Of a DNA stretch of 64,000 nt, positions 28,501 through 41,600 are shown one piece after another. The stretch's first letter is position 1, and every line of letters starts with the position of its first letter. Made by a program: the position numbers and the translations under genes. The DNA lies in NCBI GenBank assembly GCA_031763025.1, contig JASSKH010000025.1, positions 3,472,001 through 3,536,000 on the forward strand. Direction: 5' to 3'. The stretch is from Macrocystis pyrifera (Eukaryota; Sar; Phaeophyceae; Laminariales; Laminariaceae). Under the pieces are notes generated by a model that was not told the DNA's origin, ran no database searches, and saw nothing but the letters and a program-made list of their open reading frames with translations.

Positions 28501-31500
28501 GCGCATGTCCTCGCTGTAAGGAATTTTCTGAAAGAGGAAGCGGTGCTTTGTTGCGGGGCCGGTGGGGTCTGGGAGTAGGATGCCCAGCCACGGTTCGGCG
28601 GCCTTTCTCCTGACGAAGCGAACGACGGCGATCTGGGGGTGGGGGTTGCGTACAAGAGCATTATCAACAAAAAAAATAGTATCAACAACAAAATGATAAA
28701 ATTCATAAGGGGGTTTACATTTTTTGTCTAGTTTCGTCCAGTATTCATGTCTGATTGGTAATATCTACGACGTCATTGGATTCTGGATTCCCTTTTGTAT
28801 GTGGATGGTTTAATTGGAACAAAAGCTGTACGTTGTCCGATGGGAAATATAGTAATTGCACTAATACTGCTCTTGTGGTTCCCGTAGGTTTCTTGTTGCA
28901 GAGCGCTTATATATGAGTGATCAACGTTGAACCTCATGCTACACATTGTGGGATGGCAATAATAATAACAACGACGACAACAACAGCAACAACAGCAACA
29001 ACAACAATAACAATAATAACAAAATAATAATAATAACAATAATAATAATAATAATAATGGCAACAATAATAACGACAACACGCCTACATATTGATGACGA
29101 ATCAATGCCGAAAATCGGACAAAATATACACAGCGACAAACACAGTTACCAATAATTCAACGCCGTCACTCACCAACACCCCTCACACCACAACACCAGC
29201 CACCATAAACACCACACCACTACGTGCGTATCACCAACACACCAACACCAGCCCCCTGAAAACAGACACAAGAAAAAGGTGGACAGCGACGCCACACCCA
29301 CACCCACGTGTGGTGGTATTGCCTTGGGACAGGGCACTGCCACCTTATACAGGGGTAGCGGCATATTATTTTTCTGAGCTCCTTACACGAGGAGCTCAAT
29401 CCTCCATCCAAAACATGACTTCCAAGGCGTTTCTCCGTGCAACCCCAGCAGTTCTATGCGCTACGAAGTCATGATACATTAACCAGGAATACTACAGAAG
29501 TAAAAGGATCATACAGTAGTACGTAGCCGGTACATAGTTGCTCGCTTGTGGACCTCAACCGGTCAAAAAAAATACCGGGTGAAAAAGTGGTGTCGCTACC
29601 GTGCAATGCCTTAAAATATACCGGAAACTTACCACAGTCTAGGCATTGGGTGCGTATTTGTATTACTTGGCAGGCGTACCGCGGATGAGAAACTCAGGGG
29701 TTCAGGGCGAGGATCATCCTAGCCCTGTTGGTTTAGTCTCCTTCGTGCTGGCCGAATCGTGGAACGCAGCTGTTCTTCTTCTACAGTATGATGCCAGGTA
29801 TCGCATAAGAAGCCGCCGATCTATGCGCACGTCGCTCCACCCACCAGAGCGTGGAACACGACACAGGCTAAGGTGGCTCCACCCTTCGACGCAAATTTCG
29901 GCGCCAAACCACTTGGAATTACTCGTAGGAGTATTTTTTCGGTTTCAAACTGTTTGAAGTAGGAGAAGGGGATCATGTTTGCAGCAGTAAAACACCGGTT
30001 GTCGCAGAGACGCCAAGCCGTCACGCTCTGTCCGCACCGTGCAGAGCCGCAACAAACCACAATAAAAAAACAGCACCGGCCAAGAAAAAAAAAATAATAC
30101 CTGGTCCAAGTTGGTTTGGGTTCCAAACTACTTGAAAATAGAGAGGGGTCATGTTGGCAGCGGTGAACACTAGTGTTGGACATCGTATCAAAAAAATCGA
30201 TGTATCGAAATGTCGGACTTTCGATACATCGTACGTATCGAACGCGGTTTGCCTCCCACCGCCTGGCATCCCCCGTGTTTTTTATGCAGATACTGGATGA
30301 TATCTTCGGTGTATCAAATATCGGTTTCTTATCGAATACGATTGTTTGTGTTAATCTGTATCTCTATCGTGTCGAACCGGATTCCGATATCGACATACTC
30401 GTAGCAACAACGTGAAAACCAGTTGTCGCAGAGAGATGCCACGCTATCACCCTCTGCTCGCACCGTATATACGCACCAAACTACAACACAAAGCAGCCGC
30501 GACAAACAAAAAAAACTGAAAGTACCTGGTCTAAGTTGCGCATGGCCCGCGCAAGGCTGGTGATCGCTCCCAAAGCCTGCTTGCTCCCGGCTCTGGCAGC
30601 AGCACAAAAGTGTCGTCCATGTACAGATGCCTGGCGATCGTGGACGAGGGGACGAATCCCAGTATTTTGATGGAGGGCGGTTCCGCCGGTAGCTTGAGCG
30701 AGTCTTCGTCGACCGCGTTCACCGGGATGTAGTCCTGCGCAGTTTTTGGGTAGCACCAGACAAATCAGATAGATCAGAGTGATCCCCATCTTGCATGATC
30801 TAGATACTTCGGGGCTTATACGTTCCTGATTTACATTTATGAGCCGCAATATTTTGACGTTTTTGATGGAGGGAGGTTCCGTCGCTACTACGGTAGTAGC
30901 TTGAGGGGGTCGGTGTCGACCGTGTTCACTGGGATGTACTCCTGCGTTGTTTGGATGGAGTCGGACAATTCAGATAGATCACATGGATCCTTACTGCATG
31001 ATCTACAGATGTTTCGGGGGCAGATACATTCCTGGGTGTTGTATTTATGAGCTCCAATACTTGGATTTATTTTCCGAATTCGGGCAGACGAAATCGTGGT
31101 CTGTCTGGTGTGTGCAACCACCCCAGGCGCGGGCAACACGCCAAGAGGCGTGTATTAATACGCCACAGGCCACAGGCTGATTTTTCTCAGGCTTTTCGCG
31201 GCAGAAACTCTACGCTTCATACCCGAAACCCGGTTGTGAGGGAAAAAAAAAACGGTTTCGTGCAACCGAACGAGCAAAAATCCCAATACTGCTGGAATAA
31301 AAACAAACAACAAAGGAAGAAAAAACAACTACGAAGTACGAGTAGCAGTAACCTCAAGAGTGCCAAGTGGGATTGGAAATATACTGGAGGGCGTTCCTTA
31401 GTCAGAAGTAAAGCTTTCGAATACAAGTGTGACTTACAGCAATATTTATATAATACCTGGTACAAAACAAGAGCACGTGACGAGAAGGAAGGAGCAACGA

Positions 31501-34500
31501 TAGCAATAGATAGAGTAGATGGAGCTCGAGCCGGAAGTAGGTACATATAGGAGTTAGACTTTGTGCAGAGGGCTCTTTTTCCCCCCATGGTTTTCTTCTT
31601 TCGGAGTGCTTATGAGTAATTAGATATCGGAGCTCATGCTACATACTGTCGGATGGCAACAAAAACAATAACACGAACGGGAGTGGACATATACTGGGAC
31701 GGTGCCTTAGTCAGAAAAACACACATAGAATACAAACCGGTTCGGAAATATACTGAGGCCGTTCCTTGGTCAGAAATAAAACTTCAGCACACAAAGGTTC
31801 GGAAATATACTGGGGCAGTCCCTCGGCCAGGACTAAAGCTTGAGAACACACACACGTATACATACTAGTAATGGGATTGGAAATTTATTGGGCCAATATT
31901 GGCCAGCCCTTACCGCAGTAAGAAATAAAATTTTACGGTAGATACGAACCAGAAATGGGATTGCCAATAAATGGGGGAAATTTCCTTTTGGTCAAAAACA
32001 AAACTGCAGAATACAAGTGAGATTTGCAGTACATCGGGGGGGGGGTTCCTTAGTTGAGGAGCCCCTCCCCTGACAGGCAGAACATGCTGGGGTCCAAAAA
32101 GTTACAGCGTACCCCCTCTATACACCCCTCTACGGTGGCATGGCACTTCAATCCTTCTACAAAACTGCACTGTACAGAAGCGTAACTCTGATTGTGATTC
32201 CATGTTTTTTTTTCCCCACACATTGGGAGTGCAGTCCTCAGGGAGTTCATCCGTTTCGCACCTGGCCATAGCGGTAGCCCTTGACCTGGTTCTCAAAGTC
32301 GACTTCCACCTCAGGCATTTCTGCTCTCGCCAAAAAGAAACGACAGGGGAGAGCGTCAAAACGCGCGCACACACACATGCGCATGGATACTCCAATCTAG
32401 ATGCCGCCCTGGTCCGAATTGTAAGGATCGATGGGGTGTAAATTTGAACATCAGACGTTCCTTACATTTCCGTCCAGATTGGTAGGTGCCAGGTGAGTGG
32501 AAAACATTACTAGCCAAGTCGTAAACATTATTGGACAAGTCGTAAACAATGCTGGACAAGTCGTGACCAATACTGGACTAAGTCGTACACACTATTGGAC
32601 AAGTCGTACCTGTAAACAGTACTGGGCAAGTCATGAACATTACTGGTCAAGTCGCAACCATTGCTGGACAAGTCATCAACATAGCTGGATAAGTCGTAAC
32701 CATTACTGGACAAGTCGTAAACACTGCTGGATGAGGCATAAACGTTGCCAGATACTGGACAAGTGGAATACATTACTGGACAACTCGTGAACACTGCTGG
32801 ACAAGTCATGAACATTGCTGGTCAAGTCGCAAGCACTACTGCACAAGTAATAACCTTTACTGGATAAGTCGTAACCAATACCAGCCGTGAACAATACTGG
32901 ACAAGGCATAAACATACTGGACGAGTTACATAACCATTCCTGGACAAGTCGAAACCACTACCGGACAAGATAAAAACAGTATACGGAACAAGTCATAACC
33001 ATTACTGGGAAAGTCATCACCAATACTGGACAAGGTCGAATGAATATGTACCTACACATTACTGGACAAGTCGCAAACATTGCCAAACAAGTCGCAAGAC
33101 GCATGCTAGCGGTAGATGTAGATGGATGCACCCGCAATTCCCGAGATTTTTCTGGGGTTTCTACTCGAGAGCTCTATATCCTCATTTTTCTTAGAAGCTC
33201 GTGAGGCTTCTCACTTAAGGAGCTCTATATCTCGCCCAAAACCGGCTTTACGAAAAAATATGCTCACAGAATTAACCCAATGAGCAATCCCACGGCCTAC
33301 CTGGTAGTCTGCAAAGGAAACGATTGTTAAAAGCAAACGATATTCCCGGTGACATAATAGTGACATTGGGTAGTTTCTCAGTTGAGAAGCCCCATCAGTC
33401 AGAAAAATTGCCTCATGAGGCAAAAAGAGTGATATCCTCACCCCTCTCGTAGAACGTGCCGGTTTTGTATCCGGACAAAGTCGTAACCATTACTGGACAA
33501 ATCGTAAACATTACTGGACAAGCCGCAACCAGTACTGGACAATTCGCAATAATTGCTGGACATGCAGGGGTGTACGTGAACAAAAAACGACACCTCACTA
33601 CCCGGTATACCCATTTTCGCGACCGTATACTAAAATCAAGTCAACAAAATCATTCATAATAAACAAACTGATTTTGAAAATTCGTCAAGAAATCCCACAG
33701 CAAAAGCGCTGATTCTTTAATTATTTTGACGATTTTAGGAGTGTCATGTTTTCGTTGTAACAATTACTGGACAAAATAAACCAAGGACACCGGACAAAGG
33801 GGGGCGCTTCAGGCTTTTCATCGATACCTGGGTCTCTGTAAGTCTTGTCGACCCTAACTTTCCCGTCGCCAGAGCCGCGGTGGTCAGCAGCGGCTTCGTA
33901 TGACGCGATTGATTCCTTCTTGAGGGACTCCTTGAGCCCTGTGTCGGTCTTCTTGAAAAACCTGTCCTCGAGGGCGAAAAGGAGATTGATGCACAGACAC
34001 AACGCGAAGCGGTAGCACAGGAAAACATACTGTTGTAGTACTATAAAAATAGTAGTATGATAATACTACAGCAACAGTATACTTGTATATGTATACGTAT
34101 ATTTGGCAAATTTTCGTACTTTTGCCAACTTTTCTCTTCGCACGAGCACTTTTGGGCAAAACGGCAATATATTGTTACATTTGTGCGACCCTTCGCTGTT
34201 TTTCCTTTGTTTTCCGGTTTTGTTCACGTTTGTTATATTTCTAGCACTCCCTTGGTCCGTCTGTCTCTGTCTTTTTTGCGTCGCTTGTTTGCAATGTGTC
34301 ATCCTTGATCCACCAGCTGCATATACAGGACTGCTCGTTTTTTGTTTGCTGTCAGCTCTTTGTCTCTACCCTCTTCGCGTATTTTTGCCATTTTCATCTC
34401 ATATCATAGGACTGATCGTACCAGCAAACAGCAATCTTGTCCTCGGGACTCGGCCTGCGCCCTGAGCGCATGTTTGCTTCGTTTATTCTACGTTTTCCTT

Positions 34501-37500
34501 TCTTCTTTTGGTCCCCTCTTCGTGTTGTTGTTTACTACGTATTAATATTATTTTTTCTTGTTCTTCGAGTGCACACATAGATAAGTTCCTGGTGTTACTT
34601 GGTGATACGGGATTGTATACCACAACTCGTTTGTACCGTTTCCTTTGCGGACTCCTGGGATGATACTGCCGTGCGCACTATTTCGTACTCGTATGTTTTC
34701 TCTCACCGAGATGCTTTATTCTTGAAGCCTGTTTGGTGACCACAGGCAGAATTTCAGGGAAGTGTGAACACTAATGTGAAAACATCGTCATAATCATTTA
34801 GCATAAACAAAAACAGAAAGAAGAGAGAAAAGGCTTGGCGGGAAATATTTTAGAAGGGTGGGATCTAAATCAGCACGAACAAGAACTAACTGGAGGATAG
34901 ATCGTGAAGAAATACTATTCTCGACAGCAATTCCAGGCTGAGCTTGGGTTAAAAGTGCGTGTGAGAGGTGAGAGCGCAGGCGAGATCAAAGTATAGGGAA
35001 GTGCGGAGGTTGTTCGTGTGCCTGGTTGTTGTTGATGTACCGTGCTACTACCGTAGTGATGGGGCTACCGCGCGTTCTACTAATACTAGTACTTTTTTTT
35101 TGTGTTTGTTTGGCACCGTTCCTCAGGCTCGCCAACAGAGTCGCTCTCTCTCGAAAAAGAAAGCGCAGGTCATCGAAACAGATCAAGTAGGCATAAAGCC
35201 GCACTCGAGTCTGAAAACCATCGCTGCTCTGTCAACTTGTGCATCCTCATCGGAATCGGTGGGTTTGCCTTGTTTTGGATAAACAAAGCGGAGACTGACC
35301 TATAGAAATGATTCTTTTGAGTACAGTCATACCCCTGTACGTACAGGTTTCTGCGCTATGTATAGTCGTCATTTGAAAAGCTCAGGTTTTAATCAGCGCA
35401 AAACGGTACAAATTTGCCGTATGAATGTGATGCGTTCCTAATCGCTTTGAACCAAAAAGTACAACCCCTGCCGCCGTGGGATGAGCCGCAATCACTATCA
35501 TTGATAATGGTACTGCTGTAGTTTGAGTATACGAGTAAAACGAATACGTGGAGTTATTATACGTACCTACAGAGCGTCACTTCCGCTCAATTGTATCTTT
35601 ACAGTATTAATAGTACGATTGGTAACTTTACTGCTGTCTACGAGTACAAGTGTTCAGCGCGAAGCTACTCGTAGAAGCACCGGTAGCTCGATTTCGCTTT
35701 CACGACGCACAAAAAAAAAAAAACGGTCCTGGCAAATGAAAATCTTACCGGTACAATTTTGCTACTTCGTGCAGCAGTACGTATATAGTATGCATCCTAC
35801 GTGTACCTGGTATTTCTTTTACGCAGGACTACGAAGCGCATACTGGTAGAATTTGTTCGTCGGAATGCGCGAACAATTTTCTCCAAAAAAACAAGGCACC
35901 ACACCCCTAAAATTGTTCTTGCCTCCTTCCCTCCCCGCTAGGAGAACGCGTGGGGGGAGAAGGGAAAGCCGGGGATTAGGGACGTTGTGTTGGGAGGAGA
36001 GCTGTTTTTCCAGAATTCCCAGATCTAGTATTAATACGCGTAGTAGACTTTTTTTCTCGCTTTTTTTTTTTGGTCTTCCAGATGTTCCTGATATATTTTT
36101 CCAAATAAGCGAAATTTAACCTTCTTGATTTTTTTTCCGTCTGCTAAATCTCACAAAGTATGACAGAACGCCTCCGTATCTTGATATATTTTTTTCACAA
36201 AATCTGGGAACTCCGGAAAAAAAAAACTCTCCGATAAAAACGCTGCTTACTACCGCTTCTTGCAAGCCTCTGTTTTTGTCGCAGGGTGTTGAATGACGCC
36301 TAAATAAAATAAGTCGCGTTTCGCCAAAGACTTTACCACTCTGGCCGATAATATAGTCACCATTTGGAATCTGATGTGGTATCGAACGTAGTTTATATTA
36401 CCGGCCAGAGGGGTATGTAGGAGGCCGGTCTTTTTGGGCGCGCCAAGACCTCTTTTGGTATCATTGTATTACTGTAGTTTTAATGTAAGGGTGGTCAGTC
36501 AAGGCCACCCTACCATACTAAACCGCTACAACAGATGCCTCCTCGCGTATACAATCTCAACGTCGACGTACATTCCATTGCCCTTCATACATGTCGCGCA
36601 ACACGGCGCCGCAAAGACAGCGCAGAAAAGGCCTTGTACGCATCAAACGGTACCTTACGAGACAACACGCCACACCACACCAACACCACATACCTGCAGT
36701 GCAAGGCCAGCTTTGTTCCCACAAGCAGATCGACCTTCGACTGGAAAGGGTGGAAAGCAATGGGGGCGAAGCCATACGATGGACTCAGTGTTTGATGACT
36801 ACTCATTCAACCGATTAATCAGTCGACGAATCAGTCAATGAACTACTGTGGTTAAGCATGCAAACAATCAATCAATCAGTCCATCGGTCAAGCGATCAGG
36901 CAATCAATCAATCAATCAGCCAATCAAACGAGTAACCAACAAACCAATAAAATAATCAATCCATTAACCAATCCCTCAACAAACACACGAATCAACCAAT
37001 CCATCAATCGGTCAACAAAGCAACATATACCAATACCGGTACATGAACAAATTAATAGATCAAACCAACCAACAAACCAATCAACCAATGACTTAATGAA
37101 TCAATCAACCAAACAACCAACTATTACGTAAATAGGACCTACGGTACACACGAAACCTATATATTTCCCTATTTTTACTAACAATATTGGGTCCTATTTA
37201 CTATGGTCCCCCGTAATAATCGCTCAATCACCTTATCAATCAATCCATCTATCCAGAAGATATCAATAGTGAACCAGCCCATCACGGTCCCGTCCACCAG
37301 CGAGGTCACAAGCGCACGCTGATGGAGCATTCAAAACAAACGGAAGCGAGGTCCTCGGTACATCTATCGTCAAGACCCCCCCGGGATGCGAGGGTCTATG
37401 GTCATATGACTACGGCCATGCACGATAATGAGTACGCCCCCCCCCCCCCCCTCAACACAAGAGCACACCCTCGACTCACCAGCACGGGATTAGTGGTCTT

Positions 37501-38558
37501 GATAGTCGACTCTCCCATCACATCCACCAGAGTAGAAGCAGGGACAACGGTCCCGCTCGTGGCGGCCGCAACGCTCGCCAGCATCTTCTCATTCTGCTCC
37601 TTCACCACGCTTGCCCCCCCCCTCCCCCGCATCACCGCTGCCACCCTGACCAGAGAGAGAGAGAGAGGGTGCGACAAAGCGATGGAGGCGGAAGTGATAT
37701 ATTTAGACTGTATAGCATATCCCACAGCATCTTGCTTGCCATTTATCACCTCTATCGTAGCCTGAGTTGTGGGAAACATAGGTTCAGCCATCAAAAGAGG
37801 CGAACGCGGGGGGGGGGGGGGGGGGGGGGGGGGGACTGGGGAGGGGAACGGGGGGTGGGGTGAGGGGAGGGTGTGTAAGGGAGAGGTGGTGGTAGCGGAT
37901 GGGTTTGGGCGAAAGTTTTTTTCCTAGGAGGAGGGGTGGGGTGGTGGGGTTGGAGAGAAGTTGAGGCTTGGTTGGCGGGGGGGGGGGGGGGGGGGGGGGG
38001 GGTGTACTCATTATCATGCATGGCTGTAGTAATATGGCCATAGATTCTTGCGTTTCTACAATGCCGAGACGGAGCACGTCGGGTTTCACCGACCAGACAT
38101 TGCTCGCACCAAGTGCGAAGCACCGTGACGTTTTGGGCGAGTCGCATGAAGGGTGAGCTGCATCCTACTAACAACCGCTATTGAGGCGGGTTTTCTTGCA
38201 TACGGATGACAGCGTCAATTGGTTGATTGATTTGCTGGTGTGGTCACTCCCAGAGACCGCAATGGCTGTGTAGCTGCCTCGTGGTTTCCTTACCTGGTAC
38301 GCACTATTAATACGTGATACGACAATCCGACTTGTGCAGAGTTAAGCTTCTTTCCGCACAAAAAATATCTAAATTCGACCGCCAGCCGACCGCCAGCGGT
38401 GGTGATCGCCAAAAAAACTAAAAAAAAAAAAACGGCACCCTGGTTGTATAGCTCACGCAGTGAGAGGCGTGTTTTACTGCGTCGTCGCCAACCGACGTCA
38501 ACCAAATATATATGCCGGGTATATAATACAGAATGGGGTGAGGGGGCGGGGGGGGGGG

Positions 38559-38602
<44 letters not shown>

Positions 38603-41600
38603 GGGCGTACTCATTTGTTGCTTGCCTTAGTCATTTGACCATTGACCACGCATCCCTTTCGAGACGGAGGGTACTCATGTGTTGCTTGCCTTAGTCATTT
38701 GACCATTGACGTGGGGGGGGGTACTCATTATCATGCATGGCCGTAGTCGTATGACCATAGACTCTCGCATCCCTACAATGCCGGGACGGAGCGCGTCGGG
38801 TTTTCACCAACCAGGCAGACATTGCTTGCACCAAGCGCGAAGCGCCGTGAGGTGTTGGGCAAGTCGCATGAAGGGTGAGCTACATCCTACTAAGAACCGC
38901 TTTAGAGGCAGATTTTCTTGCATATGGATGACAGCATCAATGAATTGATTTAATTTCTGGTGTGGCCACTTCCAGAGACAGCAATAGGTTTACTATGTAA
39001 CTGCCTCGTGGGTGCCTCACCATATACACACTACGTGATACGATCATCCCCCCTGCGCGGAGTAAAGGTTCTCCCCGCACGAAAATGATCTAACTTGACC
39101 GCCAGCCGTGGTAACCGCCAAAAAAAAAAAAAACGGTACCCTGACTGTCTAGTTCACGCAGTGAGAGGCGTGTTTTACAACGTCGTCGCCAACCGACGTC
39201 AACCCAACCTATACATACCGGGTATATAATATAGGATGGGGTGGTGAGGGGGGGGGGGGGTACTCATGTTTTGCTTGCCTTAGTCATTTGACCGTTGACG
39301 TGGGGGGGGGGGGGTATATGCTTCGAAGGGTGATCCGTCGTAGAGCATTTCGTGACAGGCTTGCCGGCTGTTTCCCTGAAAATAATGACAGACGATGCGG
39401 CAGCTGCCCTCTGCACCTACGGTTTTCGCGGCGAAAACTACTTTGTATTACTTGCGGGTACCTTGATACCTGGTATAAAGCTTTTGCGGTATATGCCTCG
39501 TATATAGTATGTACGAGGGTTTTGAAAAAAAGTTGAAAATAAAACATATTAAGAATGTATATATATCCCACCTCTGCGCCCGCTTCTTGCTTAACGGCGG
39601 GGCGAGAAAACGCCTCCACACCCAAGCCGACGAAGTGCAGCTTGCACTCCATGGAGGCGTCGGCGTACATATTGACGATGTCACCGAGCTGCGAGGCCCC
39701 CTCTACCGGCGTGGCGGCGTCCGTGAGGAGATACACGTGCCGGGCGTACTTTCTGCGTGAAAACGGCGGGGAAAAAATAAATAAATGGGGACGGTGCACT
39801 TACGCAACGGACAGATCACATCGATATATCCCCATTTCACGATCTAGACATTTCGGGGCAGCCGTCATGATCTTGATCTCTCGGGGCAGCAGTCATGACC
39901 TAAATATTTCGGGGCAGCAGTTGTGACCCTAGATCTTTCGGAGCAGCAGCCACGACCTAGATATTTGGGGGCAGCAGTCATGATCTACGGTAGATCTTTA
40001 GGGAGAAGTCATGACCTGGCATCTCGGGGCAGCACTCATGACCTAGATCTTTCGGCGCAGCAGTCATGATCTAGATCTGTCGGGGCAGCAGTCAAGACCT
40101 ATATCTCTCTGGGGCAGTCACGATCTACAGTACCTAGATCTTTAGGGGCAGTCACTATCTGATCTCTCGGCGCAGCAGTCATGATCTAGATATTTCGGGA
40201 GCAGTTAAGACCTAGATCTCTTGGGGCAGCAGTCATGACCCACATCTTTCAGGGCAGCGGTCATGACCTAGATAATTTCGCGGCGGTCATGACCTACCAG
40301 GTACTTGTTTCGGGACATTCGTCGTGACCTAGATATTTCGGGACACCAGTCGTGACCTGGATCTTTCGGGCAACAGGTATGATCTAGCTCTTTCGGGAGA
40401 GACATATTCCCGGTGGCGGCGTCCGTCAGGAGGCAGGAGAATGACACACGTCCCGAGCGTAATCTCTACAGCACACATGCGTATCGAGCAACGGCGAACT
40501 GCGGGGATAAACAAACAAAAACAAAATGGCAATCATGTGCAACACGTCCGAGACATCAGGTCTCCATTTCATGTATGTACCAGGTAGATAGTTCGGGGGC
40601 AAACACGTGCCGGCAGAAGTTGACTAGCTGCAGCATGTCTCTCGGGGAAGATAGGTGCCTGCCAGGTGGGATAGGTAGGGGCAACGCTTGTTCTTTGCGG
40701 ACTGTTTTTCCGGAAAAGGGGAATTTGTACGAAACGGCTCTGTTGCACAAACATCTCGTCGACGTCTGCGAGACGTATTTATCGCAGATAGACAAGACAA
40801 AACGTGACACGAGCACAGGTAACACGGCCGTTCAGTATCGTCACCAAACTGAGGCAATGCTCTGTCCTACGTAGCAAACGCCAAGCCCAGTGCAAAAAAG
40901 GGGGCGCTGAATTCGCTTTACAATTCTCGATCGAGTTGTGTGAGGCACAACACGATACCAAGGGGGAGTTTCCTAACCCTCGTGTTGATGGTACATGATT
41001 GACAGCTCGGGCATGTTGCACATGCATGTTACCTCGTGAATGTATACCTGGTACCTGCTATCAAATACCGGTACGAAACAACACATACCAGGCATACTAT
41101 TGCTGTAGAAGACATAAATACACAAAAGGAGCAGCAACATCTACGCGCCGCGACCTCTCGCTCCTTCCACGCCCCGCCGCCCTTTGGAGGGTGTCGCCAC
41201 CGGCCCTCTCCTCGTAAGCGGTTGCCTTTTGTTTCGCGGCTGCCTTCATTTTTCACGCCCATGACCCATGCGAAGCTTTTTAATTTCTTGCGTTTCATCC
41301 CCATAGATTTTGCGACATCGCCGCAACGTAATGAAAGAAGCAGGGTTTGTTTTGCTAGGTGCTACACAACCCAACCAACATGGGGGTCAGCTACTTGTAC
41401 GTATGACATGTCACGAAATGGACGTTCGCCTGCATTACTTAGAAATCCCCTCCAATAGCCAGTTCTTCGGAGATTTCACCTCAGTTTTTTTTTTTTGCCA
41501 ATATAAACGAAGAGCTGACCATCACGTTGGCGACTTAGGCTTGAAGACGTGCCTGGAGTTTCAGTTGAAGGTTCACGTGCGATCTCCTGCGTTATGCGCT

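Larger units (their letters stand above)
28633..30525. other. Ku80 intron 10
   Basis: Holds a SINE-like-2 end (28875-28960) running into an (AAC/AAT)n microsatellite to 29065, a decayed copy of the exon 10 3' boundary (29985-30120), and a TATCGA-rich repeat (30185-30410). Confidence 0.6.
30735..32261. other. Ku80 intron 9
   Basis: Holds a decayed 5' copy of exon 10 (30845-30951), a SINE-like-2 copy (31465-31665) and diverged tandem units (about 31370-32055). Confidence 0.6.
37646..39571. other. Ku80 intron 5, two repeat X copies with G tracts
   Basis: Nearly filled by repeat X copies 2 and 3 and their G runs (27, 26 and 40 G). The remainder (39250-39560) has no recognised feature. Confidence 0.6.

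Noticed and set aside
29270-29350. Minus-strand frame [19 protein letters not shown] as a Ku80 exon after exon 10
   Set aside because: Looks vaguely like the Ku80 'V-A-x-V-R... P-x-V-G' strand, but 28474-28632 matches that segment far better, with correct phase and real splice sites.
29821-30183. 120-codon minus-strand frame
   Set aside because: Overlaps the decayed exon 10 boundary copy and T-rich intron sequence; no protein family recognised.
32494-33105. CRISPR-like array
   Set aside because: Unit is contiguous with no unique spacers of constant length, and the genome is eukaryotic; it is a minisatellite.
40556-40670. Minus-strand frame [20 protein letters not shown] as an extra Ku80 exon
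   Set aside because: It has an acceptor-like CACCTGGCAG but no fitting donor, and exons 4 and 5 already join in phase without it. Might be another decayed exon copy; not provable by eye.
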